The notes beneath the pieces are model-generated. The model was not told where the DNA came from, did no database searches, and saw only the letters and a list, made by a program, of their open reading frames with translations. A stretch of DNA of 64,000 bases. It comes from Nemophila menziesii. Lineage: Eukaryota > Streptophyta > Magnoliopsida > Boraginales > Hydrophyllaceae. The number at the start of each line of letters is the position of its first letter. Within the stretch, counting starts at the first letter, position 1. A program made the translations under genes and the position numbers. Below, in pieces: positions 21,400-33,756 of the stretch. The DNA lies in NCBI GenBank assembly GCA_029959085.1, contig JARWIR010000018.1, positions 15,871,001-15,935,000 on the forward strand. The letters run 5' to 3'.

Positions 21400-23490
21400 G
21401 TATACATACTAGAAATTTACTCGCTTACGAACGTCAGGGATCTGCTTCATATGGAATATGGAGAAAAATACTGAACAAAGTGAAAAACAACCTGAGACAG
21501 GCAACAACTAAAGAACAGAAGTTCATGTACCCGTACCAACACCAATTGGACCAGCCGATAGGTCTGAAAAGTTCAATGGTTCTGAGTTTGAGAGTTGGTA
21601 GCAAAAGATGTTTTTCTACCTGAGCACTCTAAGTTAACCAAAAACCTCGTTTAAATTCATAGAAAGAGATTTGGTAAAATTTGTGCAAACAAGAAGTGGG
21701 AAAAAGTATTTTATAAATTTCATTGACGATTGCACAAGGTATTGTCAAATATACTTGCTTTGAAGGATGAGGCCTTAGAAGTATTTAAGCAATACAAAAC
21801 TAAAGTTGAGAATCAACTAAATATAAAGATTAAAAATCTTAGAACAAATAGGGGAGGTGAATATGTGTCTCTTTTTGAGGAATTTTGCGTTGAACATGGA
21901 ATCACCCATCAAACCACGACCCCGTATTCGCCTAAACAAATCGATATTGTTGAACACAAGAACCGCACGTTGAAGGAAATAATGAATGTCTTGATGATTA
22001 ACTAAGGGTTACCACATAACTTGTGGGGAGAGGCTTTACTCACCGCAAACCACATCCTTAACAAGGTCCTACACAAGAAGGTAGATAAAAAACCTTGCGA
22101 ATTACGGAAAGGAAGACCGCCTTCCATCAAATATTTAGAAGTGTAGGAATTTTTGGAAAAGGTAGTAATCTCTGCTCCCAAAATGGTCAAAATAGGATGA
22201 TAGACCATTGATTGCATCTTTGTTGGATATGCTCACAACAATGTTGCATATAGATTCCTGGTACACAAATCTTGTCATGTTAACATTCACGTTAATACAG
22301 TGATTGAATCAAGAAATGCACATTTCTTTGAAACAACTTTTTCTTACAAGATCGCACCAAAATCTGGTTCCTTAAAAAAGAACACACGATGCAATTCAAG
22401 AAGAGCAAGATCAAGAATCATTGCCAACAAAATCAATGGAATGACAAATTTGATTAATTCATGATCTCGAATGGTTTCAGGATCAATGAATGTGACAAAT
22501 ATGTTCATGTAAAACAAAATGAGACAGCGTTTGTCATTTTCTGTTTATATGTGAATGATATGTTAATCATTGGAGATAACAATTATGTGAATACATTCAT
22601 CAAAAGGATGCTTTCAAGTAAGTTTGACATGAAAGATCTAGGCCTTGCAGATGTTATTTTGGGTATTAAGATTCTCTGAACATTTGAAGGTATTATACTA
22701 TCTCAGTCACACTATGTTGAGAAAGTATTAAACAAATTTAGTAATGACGACAATATCGTCAGGACACCTGTTGATGTAAATTTATATCTTTCTAAGAATA
22801 TTGGTAATACGATCAACCAGTTGGAGTGATCTCATATTATTAGGAGTCTCATGTACCTAACAAACTGCACTAGCCTAGATATAACACATGAAGTAAGCAA
22901 GCTAAGTAGGTTTACACATAATCTAGGGAAGAACCACTAGATTGCTATTGTAAGAGTTCTAAGGTATCTTAGATACACTATTGACGAAGGGTTGTTGTAT
23001 ACATAATATCCATCGGCACTAGAATGATACAGTGATACAACTGGATATCAGACTCCACCGACTCAAAATCCACAAGTGGATTTGTCTACATGTTAGGAGG
23101 AGAAGCCATGTCTTGTAAATCCACTAAGCAAACGTGAATAGTCAGATTTACTATGGAATCTGAGTTTATAGCTTTAGATAAAGCTGCTGACGAAGCCGAG
23201 TGGCTTCAGAATTTTTTTTGGAGGATATCCCTAATTGGGCAAATCCTGTGTCTTCTATTTGCATACATTGCGGTAGTCAGAGTGCCATTGGTAGGGCACT
23301 AAACGAGATGTATAACGGTAAGTCTAGACACATATGTCGTAGACACAATACCCTTATCACAATTGACTAATTCGATCAAAGGATAACATAGAGGATACAC
23401 TGACCAAAGGTCTACAAAGAGAGCAAATGCGAGTATTGTCAAGGGGAATGGGTCTTAAGCCTATGAAAGTTGAGTTGCCATGATGGGATC
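21400..23490 (+). pseudogene. Copia gag-pol remnants (gag, integrase, RT, RNase H)
   Basis: 21440-21630: gag start, with PVPTPIGPADR and KFNGSEFESW split by frame changes. 21690-22120: integrase core (GGEYVSLFEEFC, HGITHQTTTPYSPKQ, EHKNRTLKE), followed by ALLTANHILNKV. 22461-22800: reverse transcriptase C-terminal part (FCLYVNDMLIIGD, the YVDD box changed to YVND, then MKDLGLADVILGIKI). 23020-23460: RNase H and tail (DTLTKGL). Gag jumps directly to integrase, so protease and the nucleocapsid part are deleted. There are multiple stops. The YVND change alone would abolish polymerase activity. Confidence 0.85.
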
Positions 23491-24001
23491 TCTACCTAGA
23501 AGAGTGGAGATCCCACAATCTAGGTTCAAAGGGAAACTGAATCATGAAACTGCATCTTGGCGCGACTCACTGTAGGGAGACCTCCCCAAACCGTTCCTAT
23601 AACAAAATTAAACAGTGATACTTGTAAAAGTGAAGGATAAGTTAAACTTTTAATGGTTCTTATATCTTCGATAACATAAGATAGAGTAATGCAAAATACG
23701 CTCGACAATAGACCACCTATATGAATAACATGGGTAGGGCCGCCCTACGAGAATTTTTAAAGGCGAAATTCTCCGACGGTTATTCATGAAATACCAGGAG
23801 TTATCGAGGGTCATAAATGGACACAACCGTGAGAACCAAATAATGTTTGGAAGTATACTATGTAAGTTCTATTGTCTTGGCTTACACAAAAGCTGAATAG
23901 TTCAAGACATCATGTTCAATGGTTAGCAAGTAAATCCGATAGCTCATACTAGAGAAGGTTCAAGGGCAAAAACTACCTTTTTCGATGTAGTATTCTTCTA
24001 C

Positions 24002-24003
<2 letters not shown>

Positions 24004-24070
<67 letters not shown>
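24004..24070. repeat. (CT)n microsatellite, about 67 bp
   Basis: Uninterrupted CT dinucleotide run within the 3' noncoding part of the copia element. Confidence 0.98.
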
Positions 24071-24073
<3 letters not shown>

Positions 24074-24132
24074 TTTAGCATTCTTTTGCATAATCTTCAG
24101 GGTGGTTAGTAGATTTCCATTCATGTGGGGAT

Positions 24133-25916
24133 TGTTGGTCAAATGAGATTTTTCCTAAGTGTTGACCATGTTTGCGATGATAGTCGGTGACTCAATCTAA
24201 AGAAATAATTCAGATATTGATAAGTTTATTCAATTTGTAAAGATTAACGTAATATATGTACTTAGTTAAAATCATTTGAAATTAAATGAGAAATTGAGTC
24301 ATGAAAAAAAAATAATATATGTGATTTTATATCTTTTTGTTATAAAGCGAATCAAAGAAAAATAAAATAAAGGGCCTAGTGGGGTTTTTTTCATTGAATA
24401 AAGAGAAGCAAAACAAGATCACTTATACACCGATTTAAGAAAAATATAGAAATCAACTAACGAGCAACCCTTTCAAGATGCAATGTTAATTTTTCGTCTT
24501 GTGCACTTTACAAGTAGATCATCAACGTTATTTAAATTCCTATTGACGAAATTCAGCTTCCAAGATAGGAACTTCTTTAGCCAGGTCCTCATTTCGGCAA
24601 TAAAAGGGTAAATTTGCCATCCAAGACCTGTGCTTCTAGAAATACCTTGAACTAGTTCAAGGTAATCGGAGTAAAAGGAAACACTCCGTAAATTACATAA
24701 AGCGGCCATTCTCATTGCAGAATGAACCGTCCAACATTCAGCTTCTAACGAGCTTTTCACAATGCACCTTGAGACAACCTTTTGAAAAATATTACCTTCT
24801 TTATTAAAAGAAATTGATGCAATTCATGAGGGTTTCCATTCTTTTTTAAAGGAGGTATCACTCATAAAAACAAAATCTAACTCGTCATTGAGTATGGGAT
24901 TAACCGATAGATCAAGACCATTAACCTCTGAATTCTTCTATATATTCCCACTATTTGGTCTTTCATTTCTGATTTTAAAAAGATCCTTCATATCAGATTG
25001 AATCTTAAAAAAGATGTCTTTAATTATCCATGGTGTATTTTCATGGGAAGCTTTCATATTTGCCTTCCATATATTCCAAATAGTCAATAAAATATATGTG
25101 ATAACTTCATTTCGATTCCATCCATTATTCGCATATTTTCTACTCGTTTCGATTAGCCAATTTCCCATATCATATTTTTTGTCCTTTTCAATTTGAGTTT
25201 GCAACTTAGAATTCGCCCATATTTCCATACTTAATCGACACTCGAGAAAAAGATGTTCAATATCCTCTTTTCCAAGATCGCACCATTCGCAGATCTCATC
25301 TTTAACGCATTTTCTAATTTTAATATTACGTTTGGTTGGGATCGCACCATTGCATACTTTCCAACCGAAGGCTCTCACTTTATTCATGACATTTGATCTC
25401 CAAATAATATTTCATAGATTTCCATCATTTTCTTCACCGTGGATTGATAATTGTGCTTTATATTGAATCTCAATATCTACAAGTTTATCTACAACTAGTG
25501 TGGTTCAAACTTGGACCATCAGTTTTGTTCGGCTTTTAGGCTTTGGATTCATATTATGTGGACCAAGCCAACCTTTGGTCTTTATTAAGTAAACGTTGTA
25601 TCTTATATTAATACAACCTGTTTCCAAATGAAACATTACAACCCTTTAGCAAGTCCCTTTTTCATTTTTTATAAATAGTTGACCAATTCAATCATTTTAT
25701 TCATTTAATTTTTCAAAATATTAAGCATTAAAATTATTAGAGAGATAGAAAGAAGTAGCATTATTAAGTTTATTGAAATTCTTAAGAATATGTATGTCAG
25801 TTTTGTCGTGGAGGTTGAAACTATAAACGTAAGACATTTGTACGCAGTTATTTTATTTTATTTTTTTGCATTAGTTTTTATATTGTTTTACTGGTTTATA
25901 CAAATAAAACACAACA
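24133..25916 (+). repeat. Right LTR of the old copia element, split by a LINE
   Basis: Starts TGTTGGTCAAATGAG after a purine-rich catgtgggga (polypurine tract). It matches the left LTR up to 24386, resumes at 25495 after the LINE insertion, and ends ...AAACACAACA at 25916. A deletion removes about 80 bp present in the left LTR near 21090-21170. Confidence 0.83.
24387..25494 (-). mobile_element. 5'-truncated LINE inside the copia LTR, with target duplication
   Basis: Minus-strand LINE tail: poly-A (T-run at 24387-24391), RNase H and zf-RVT, truncated near 25494. Flanks CTAGTGGGGTT (24376-24386) and CTAGTGTGGTT (25495-25505) are an 11-bp target duplication with one mismatch. The zf-RVT part (24938-25387) shows ICEWCDLGKEDIEHLFLEC, the zinc-binding pattern. 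The RNase H part (24473-24830) shows SSLEAECWTVHSAM and FYSDYLELVQ, after an in-frame stop near 24820. Not functional. Confidence 0.9.
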
Positions 25917-26044
25917 GTTTCTTTCATTGGATCAAACAACAAGGCAAGTCTCTTTTAAGCCAAGTAATCGAGTATTTTCTTCAATTACTTTTGTGGGAAG
26001 AACAAACATTCCCTCTATTTTGCCTATGCATAATATTTATCCCT

Positions 26045-27709
26045 TATACTAACTTAATAATGAAATATGATGTTAAAAAATACTGGGAACTTAAGAAGCA
26101 AGCTGAAGTTGAAAGATGTGGAGACAATACTTACATCATCAAATTTGGCACTGAAGAAGACAAGAACAAAGTCTGGAACCAAAGGCCATGGACTGTTCAA
26201 GGAAAAAATTTAGCTATCAATCAATATGAAAATGGAGACAAGAAAGAAGTTCTAAACACTACACTGTGGCTACAGCTATCAGGTATACCAGCTAATCTCT
26301 TAACAGAAAAATGCATAGAGAAAATGTTCGGATATTTTGGTAAAGTATACTTGGTGGAATTACCAGAATCATTAGAAATCGATGAACACTCTATAACAAG
26401 AATACGGATTGACTGGAGTATCAAAAACCCATTAATAGCTGGGATAAACTATTGGGAAAATGAATTCAAAGCTCACTGGATTAAGTTCAAGTATGAGAAT
26501 ATAGGCCAAGTATGATATGGGTGTGGGCTATTTGGTCACGATGAACTCAATTTCAAGAACCCTAAAATCTCACCCAAATTAGGGGCGTGGATTAAAATCT
26601 CTAATCGGGGGCCTACACAGAAATTCTACCTCAAAGAAGCTACATCTAAGGCATCTGAGACTAAAAACACTAACAACAACAAAGAAGGTATGAAGAATCA
26701 ATCGAATTTACAAAAATCGTTACCTCAAGTTTCTCAAGAACTCAACTCGGTTGAAACGCTAATGAGTGAACCCGGTAATGGATACAATAACGGTGTTAAG
26801 AGTAACGACGTCATTTTCAAATTTAGTACTATGAGTGGTACACAGATTGGACAAGGCAGTGGTAGTGGTATTAACCACAAGGACGAAGGTGGGAGAGGAT
26901 GTGCTGGTGTCGGGAGAGAGAAGATTAATAAGGGTAAGGACAAAGTTTTGTCCGTTTATAATGAAAAGGAAAACAAATTGGCCCAAGTGGCTAATAATAT
27001 GTTAACAAAGTTTTACTCTCCACCGGCCCAAGAAAAAGTTATACAATTTGGGTCTTACAAAAGCCCAAACAAAGTTAAAAGTCCAAATGTGATATTCTCG
27101 CCAAAAATCACAAACATTAGCCCAAATACATTGAACCCAAACTTAACAAAAACAACACATAACCTTATCTCTTCAGATCAAATCGATAATTCCCAATTCA
27201 CAATAAACCCTAATATACCTTCATCTCCAATCGAAAACCTTAATGATTCTTCATCCAACCCTACTTCTGATTATTACAAAACACCACAACCTTATTACAA
27301 AAACACCTTCAACTCAAATGAATCCCAAAAACTATTCAAAAACTGTTTCTCGATGGAGCAATTTAACAAAAATAAGTCGCTCAAAAGGGAATATGAAGAA
27401 GCTTCGACTAGAAGCTCAATCAAGACCAAGAGTGTCAAATTCAGAAATTATATAGCCACAGAGATTAATCTAAAACGACAAAAAACTCTTTGGAACTTCA
27501 GGCTGGAAAACAAAGACGAAAAGACTAAGAAAGAAGAAGGAGAGATGGAAAACGTAGAAAGAGAAGCTGAAGAGGTAATGAATGACAATATGGGGAGAAG
27601 TGAGATCGATAACAATTCGGAAGCTGAAGAAGGTCGTGAAGAAGGCGAGCTTGGAGATGCTACAATGGTTTGCGGGGTTGACCCTTCTCAAACCCAAGCT
27701 GAACAATGA
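26045..27709 (+). pseudogene. LINE ORF1 protein, one nonsense codon in the zinc knuckle
   Basis: A single frame runs through 26515 and on to 27709, interrupted only by TGA at 26513-26515. The N-terminal part is a DUF4283-like domain (NTYIIKFGTEEDKNKVWNQR, PWTVQGK, TLWLQLSGIP). The knuckle reads stop-YGCGLFGHDELNF, so the first Cys is a stop and the last is Phe: two of the four zinc ligands are lost. The C-terminal 300 residues are polar and low in complexity. The frame is open upstream through the copia LTR to 25790. The stop overlaps the ORF2 start as ATGA. Confidence 0.88.
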
Positions 27710-30700
27710 TACAAACAGCCTGGAACTGTCAAGGAATTGGCAACTCCTTGACAGTCCAGACCCTATCTGATATCATTAGAAAATATCAGACACAGGTATT
27801 ATTTTTATCTGAAACTAAAAATAAATATGTGAATGTTAAGAAATTAGAAAAAAATTATCAATATGAAACTTGTAGAAACAGGGGAACCAGTAGGTTTAAG
27901 TGGAGGCCTTGCAATATTTATTAAAAGTGATATAATTATTGAAATCATTAGTAAGAATCCCGACCATATACACTGCAAATTAATAGATGGCAATAATACT
28001 ATATTTACCACATTTGTATATGGTGCCCCAATTGATAAACTTAAGGAAATTTGCCTTGAAATATATAGCAGTTGTAAACCTAAGAATAATGAACCATGGA
28101 ATCTTTTAGAAGATTTCAATAACATAAGAACAATATCAGATAAAAAAGGAGGGGAAAAACACTTTACTAAGAATATGAAACAATTCAATGGCTTTATTAA
28201 ACATTTGAAACTTGAGGAAATAGTCCACAAAGGGTGTAAATACTCTTGGACCAATAAAAGAAGCAATGGTGAAATGATTAAAACACTTATAGATAGAGGC
28301 TTTTGCAATGAGAATTAGGGACTACTATATCCTACTGCCTGGATAACTTTACTTCCAGCAGTAGGATCTGATCACTCCCCTCAGGTATTAATTATGAAAG
28401 ATAATCATATTAACAAAGATAGAAGGTTTTATTTTGAAAATCATTGGCTGGAAGAAACTGAATGTTTGGATATTATTAAAAAAGTGTGGGCTAGTAAAAA
28501 CTTTGGAAAGGGCAAATTTAAAGAAATAATGAGTAATAAAATGAGGAAATGCAGGAGTAAAAAGAAATTTAAAAACAATAAAAAACAAAGAGAAAATAAA
28601 ATGGTGAAATTGGAAATGATTTATAATGATCCAAACACCACCAATTGGGATGAATACCATTCCATAGTAAAAGATATTGAAACTTTATGGAAAAGAGAAG
28701 AAGACTTTTGGGCCAATAGATCAAGGATCTTCTGGCTTAAAAAAGGAGACAAAAATAGCTCATTTTTCCATGCCTCTACTAAAGAAAGGAGAAAAATTAA
28801 CAAGATTAAAAGAATTACAAAAGATGATGGATCCTGGGTTGATAATTTTAATGATATTCAAGAAGAAATTACTTCTTACTTTAACAATATCTTTAAAACT
28901 ATAGGACAAAGGATTGGGTTGAAATCTTACTCTTAGTATAAACCCCTTTAGTCACTGAAAATATGAATAACAGTTGAAATCTTCCTCTTAGTATAGAGGA
29001 AATTACGAGAGCAATAGATGGATTGGGTTTGAACAAAGCACCAGGCCCTGATGGGTTTCGTGGGATATTTTTTAAGAAATATTGGGATTTTATTAAAGGA
29101 GATGTAATAAGACTTATCAACAATTTTTGGTATAATGGGGGAACCTAAGAAGAGATAAACCACACCTATATTTCCCTTATACCTAAATCCCAATACCTAT
29201 TAATATAAAACATTTTAGACCCATAAGTTGTTCAAATTTTATTTACAAAATCATTGCCAAGATACTTGTAAATAGGATACAACCGGTGATGAACGCGATT
29301 ATTGATGAAAATCAATCAGCGTTTGTCCCAGGAAGGCACATACAAGATAACACTATGTTGGCACATGAAATCATTTCTTATATTAAAGAACAAAGAAAAA
29401 CCAAAACCCAATACTTAATTATCAAAGCCGATATTCAAAAGGCCTATGAAAATGTGGAGTGGGATTTTTTAGAGGAAATTATGAAAAGAATGGGTTTTGA
29501 CATAAAATGGATAAGTAAGATTATGAGATGTGTAAATTCAGTTACATATTCATACTTACTTAATGGTTTTCCTATAAAAATAGAAAAACCACAAAGGGGT
29601 TTAAGACAGGGAGACCCCCTTTCTCCCTTCCTATTTTGTATAATCACTCAAATGCTCTATATTCTCATCAATAATAAAAAAGAACAAGATATTATGAAAG
29701 GTATAAAAATTGCTAGAATGGCCCCTCCTGTCACACACTTACTATTTGCAGATGATAGTATTTTCTTTATGAAAGCTAATGTAGATGAAATTGAAGGATT
29801 CAATGACGTAATTAACAAATATAATTATGCTACTGGAATGAAGATAAACCTTAATAAATGTGGGGTGAAAATTCAGCCCAAACACTCCTAATTATATACA
29901 AAAAAACCTCGCTAGAAAATTAAACATGCCTATTACGAATAATTTAGGAAATTACTTGGGATTACCCACGGAATGGGGTAGGTCTAAAGTAAAAGACCTA
30001 AACTTACTAGTAGAAAGAACTTTAAAAAGAATAGAAAATTGGAAGAACCTTTATTTAACTCTTGCTGGTAAGGAAATACTTATAAAATCTGTACTCCAAA
30101 GCCTCCCCAATTACTTTGTGTCTTCTTATTTAATCCCTAAAAGGATTTGCAATTTAATCTCTTCTCAAATAGCGAATTTTTGGTGGGAAGTAAAGGCAAT
30201 AATAAGGTACATTGGGGAAGCTGGGAGTCCATTACAAAAAGTAAGTACAATGGTGGTTTAGGTTTTAGAGACATAAACCTTATGAATATTGCACTTTTAA
30301 GTAAACAAGCATGGTATTTATACAATAATAACAACACCCTTTTATATAAAGTACTAAAAGGAAAATACTTCCCCCTTGAAACATTTATGGAGGCTAATAT
30401 TGGAAGCCCTCATGGGGATGGAAACGTTTATTAAGGGGTAGAGATAATATTAAAATGGATATTAAATGGAAAGTTGGAAATGGTTATACTATAAACCTAC
30501 ATAAGGATATATGGATATGTAATCAAAACAAATTAGTAAAACCGAAAAGTAATGAGGTCACAAAAGTAAATGATCTTTTGGTTCATAATGAGAGAAGATG
30601 GAATATTGAATTAATTAAAAAGTTATATAATGATGAAGTAGGAAATTGTATTTTAAATACCTTCATTCCACTTAGTGGTGGACATGATACTCCTTACTGG

Positions 30701-31554
30701 ATTCATGATAAAGATGGTATTTTCTCGGTTAAGAAATGTTATCATATACTAAAACAAAATAAAGAAGGTTTAGATATGAATATTAGCAAGCCTAAAGCCT
30801 CCTCTTCCCATATGGTTGATATTTCAGTGTGGAAAATGATATGGAGGCTAAAAGTAGCCCCTAAAATAAAAAAAATTATATGGAGAGTAGTGAAGAATTT
30901 ACTTCCTACAAATGAAAATGTGTTTCAAAGAAAGATTATTAAGAGTCCTATTTGTGATCTTTGTAACAAAGAAGTAGAAAATAATGAACATATGCTTCTA
31001 AATTGTGAATATGCGAGAGCTACATGGTTTGCTTCTTCCCTCAGCTTATATACTTGCAACCAATCTACTGCTAAAGTAGATGTATGGATGGCTAGTATAC
31101 TAAATAAGGGAAAGGAAGAAAAAACCAATCATAAATTTCTAATGGAACAGATTAGCACATTACTTTGGCATATTTGGAAGGAAAGATGTGCATATAAGTT
31201 CAGAAATGTGAAAATTGACCCAATAAGAATTGCACTAAATGCAAGAAAAGAGTGGCTTGAATATCAAAATATTAATTATCCTAATGATGTAATAACTCCA
31301 CTGAAGGATAATATAAATAATAAGAATGAGGTTGCTACTAATACAAGTAGTACGAACGAGGTTAGTGGAAATAACCCAAGTTCAAATGACAACAATGGTA
31401 ATAAAAAATTGAAATGGATACCCCCTCCTAATAATTTTATTAAAATTAACTGTGATGCTGCGTTTGATGTTAACAAAAGTGCAATATCTTGTGTTTCTAG
31501 GGATGTAGCAGGAAGAATTTTGGAGTGCAAAGCATGGGAGATCAAAGCCGAGAG
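27706..31554 (+). pseudogene. LINE ORF2 (endonuclease, RT, zf-RVT, partial RNase H)
   Basis: Starts at the ATG at 27706. Endonuclease: TAWNCQGIGN and FLSETKNK, frameshift near 27870, YGAPIDK, LEDFNNIRT (GDFN box altered to EDFN), stop at 28316-28318, GSDHSPQVLI. Reverse transcriptase: KAPGPDGF near 29040, frameshifts at 29140-29280, then open 29286-29891 with DENQSAFVPGRHIQDNT, KADIQKAYENVEW, GLRQGDPLSPFLF and the catalytic HLLFADDSIFF. The thumb and connection at 29926-30440 are in two frames. zf-RVT at 30930-31010 (ICDLCNKEVENNEHMLLNC). RNase H starts at 31430 (INCDAAF) and is cut at about 31554. Confidence 0.9.
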
Positions 31555-31939
31555 TAGATGTCGCACTCTTTCAAAGCTCTATCAAGAAGTAAACAGTCAA
31601 TATCTTCGCACTCTTTCTATTCGCAAAGTACGCAGTCGAGATCCAAAGGAAATGGATATAAGGAAGGATTTGGAATTGCATATATTTGGCTTGGAGAAGT
31701 TCAAATTGCTTAGAGTTGTGGAGAGAAAAAAGTGTTCACTGGAGTTGCCAAAAGAATTCAATCAATTGATCCACCTCAGGTATCTAGCTCTTCGCAAATA
31801 TATTTTGTTAAAGTTGCCTTCATCCATTAGTGATTTGCCATTTCTACAAATCATTGATCTAAGGAAGACAAGTATTAAAGCTACTTTCTCACCCTATATT
31901 TTATCAAAGATCGAGACGATTAAAACATATTTTTTTTGA
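30455..31939 (+). pseudogene. Chimeric ORF: LINE zf-RVT/RNase H start fused in frame to LRR
   Basis: 494 codons without a stop. Residues 1-365 are LINE ORF2: GNGYTINLHKDIWI, the zf-RVT zinc site, and the first strand of RNase H with its first catalytic Asp. From about residue 366 the protein becomes the leucine-rich repeat of the interrupted resistance gene (LELPKEFNQLIHLRYLALRK, then LPSSISDLPFLQIIDLRKT). The junction at about 31554 is seamless. It is not an evolved gene on present evidence, but it is the longest open frame in this region. Transcription would need a new promoter. Confidence 0.8.
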
Positions 31940-32631
31940 TGATAAATTATAAAATTTGCAATTCAACAACTTGACTGATCAGCTAGAGATCAAAATTTAA
32001 GGGGAGACCCAACTGATCTCTCAAAATTAGTTAATCTTCGAAATTTCAGTAGAGTTGTAGAGACCAGAACCTTGTCTGAATTCATCGACCATAACTGCTT
32101 GAGGAAAATAAAGTGGGTTAAGTTGAATATGCGTGGAACCCCTCATATGCTTGTAACTTTGGATCTTTGGACAAAGGTACTCTTATGTCAAATTTGTAAT
32201 TGTTGGAAAAACATGTCCAATAGAAAATTTCCCCCATACGAACCTAGTTTCGGGTTGAATCTTATAAGCTGTCAATTACAACATACTAACTCTGATGAAG
32301 ATCTGATGCAATTTTTCAAAAAAATTTCAAACTTACAAGAATTAAGATTAGCCCATAATTTCATTATGGGGAAAGAGATGGTCTGTAATTACATGGCTTT
32401 CCCAAAGATCTTTCTTTAGTGGGTTTACCAAACTTAGGGACGTTGAGGGTAAATGAAGGTGCCATGCCCAACTTGTCTATATTATTGGTAGATGAATGTG
32501 ATAAATTGGTGACAATAACAGAGGGGTTAAAATTCTCCAGCATCAAACAATTTACAATTCAGAATATGAGTGAAGAATTTGAGCAAAAGTACAAGAAGCT
32601 TCATCGAGAAGCAAGAAAGAAGTTTCACTAA
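31555..32631 (+). pseudogene. CC-NBS-LRR disease-resistance gene, LRR half and C-terminus
   Basis: Continuation of the gene at 19448-20478. LRR units are legible at 31650-31940 (LHIFGLEKFKLLRVV, LPKEFNQLIHLRYLAL, LPSSISDLPFLQIIDL), then with stops and frameshifts at 31970-32420 (LRKIKWVKLNM, FFKKISNLQELRLAHN) and 32419-32631 (GLPNLGTLRV, LLVDECDKLVTITEGLK), ending KYKKLHREARKKFH before the stop at 32629-32631, as in the C-termini of this class. The part between kinase-2/RNBS-B and the first LRRs is missing and was probably lost in the deletion that joined the LINE to the LRR. Confidence 0.88.
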
Positions 32632-33756
32632 GTTGAAGACCAAAACAACTGAACAAATTTTGGTTCCTTATTTATTACCTTGTCTTCTGTATTCAATATT
32701 TGTAGGATAGTTGTATAATGCCGTGTTTGTTTATTTAATTCTGCCATGCATATTATATAATAACCTTCTCTTTCATTTTCTCGATACAAGTTGATGTTTT
32801 GATATTATATGCAAACAAGTAGCTAGTATTTTGATTTTTCCTATAGTATGATATTTTTGTTAGGATATAAAACACCATTCGAGATACAAGCTCTCAAATA
32901 TCTATCTGAACAACAATGAATTAAATTAGGATATGGTATTATGGAACACCAAAATTTGAGAGAAAACCCTATAAGCAGTGTTTAGTAAAGAATTGTGTAC
33001 CTCTACCATGTTAGAGGTAATGATATGGCAATTTGTGAATAAGAATTCCTTACATAAATCATTCTTAATTGGCCAAGTGGTTAGTTATGGCGAGATGAAT
33101 AGGATCTGGGTGTATTGGGTCCTTTAGTTTATGCGACCCCTAAGTCTTGCACCTCGGACATGATAAATACCTGGAGAGATTCCTTCCGAAATCAAATGCT
33201 TGAGGTTGACGGGTATAACCAGGCTAAAAGCCAAGAAATTTTGTTTGGGAGCCTAAGGAACGCTCTTGTTTCCATTTTATTTTTTAGTTTATTACACTAT
33301 ATATAGGTCCTTATGAAAAAAGTGCACTACATGTTTCTATATAGATGTTTTGAGTGAATTACATTATAGGCGCCTATATCTTGAGAAAAGTACATTATAG
33401 CTAGGTCCCTATAGCAGATGGTTTTAAGTTTTTCATCGTCTGCAAAAGTGTAAAACTTACAGGTAACGAACTAATACATTCACGTACAAGATAATTATCT
33501 CGACACAATTTCACAAACAAGTCCAAAATTTGCTTGTTTAACACTCATATATATGACAAAATATGGATCACTTCAACAATAAACTAGGTGAAGTTCAAAT
33601 ACAATCACAAGCACAATAAACCCTTGAACTCTTTCCACTATATTGTTTTTTTTTTTTTTATTACAATGGAGCCAGAGCCAGAGCCAGAAAGAGATTGCAA
33701 ATGTTACCCCAATGAATAATCAGCTCAAAAAAAAAAAAAAAGGAGAAACGTTATTT
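32632..33756. other. No gene seen; short minisatellite-like words at 33300-33420
   Basis: 32632-33000 is probably the 3' flank of the NBS-LRR gene. 33115-33306 is open for 63 codons but matches nothing I know. 33300-33420 repeats words of the form gtccctatat…agtgcactac, like the minisatellite at 10985-11512. A T-run is at 33644-33660 and an A-run at 33726-33740. Confidence 0.5.

Larger units (their letters stand above)
20479..25916 (+). mobile_element. Old Ty1/copia element, internally deleted, inserted in the NBS-LRR gene
   Basis: Plus-strand element with LTRs at 20479-21252 and 24133-25916 (the latter enlarged by a LINE insertion and reduced by a deletion near 25820). It contains gag start, integrase, reverse transcriptase and RNase H remnants in that order, with large deletions between gag and integrase and in the first half of reverse transcriptase. 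The LTRs are clearly diverged, so this is older than the nested elements at 45978-63535. The 5-bp flanks GTTGT (20474-20478) and GTTTC (25917-25921) match at only three positions. Confidence 0.85.
26045..31554 (+). mobile_element. LINE retrotransposon, both ends lost
   Basis: Nearly full-length L1-type LINE on the plus strand with ORF1 (to 27709) and ORF2 (27706 to about 31554). The 5' end is unclear in 25917-26045, and the 3' end is cut inside RNase H, where resistance-gene LRR sequence takes over with no poly-A. The right end was therefore probably lost by a deletion that also removed the middle of the NBS-LRR gene. It is related to, but distinct from, the LINE at 1-4311. Confidence 0.85.
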
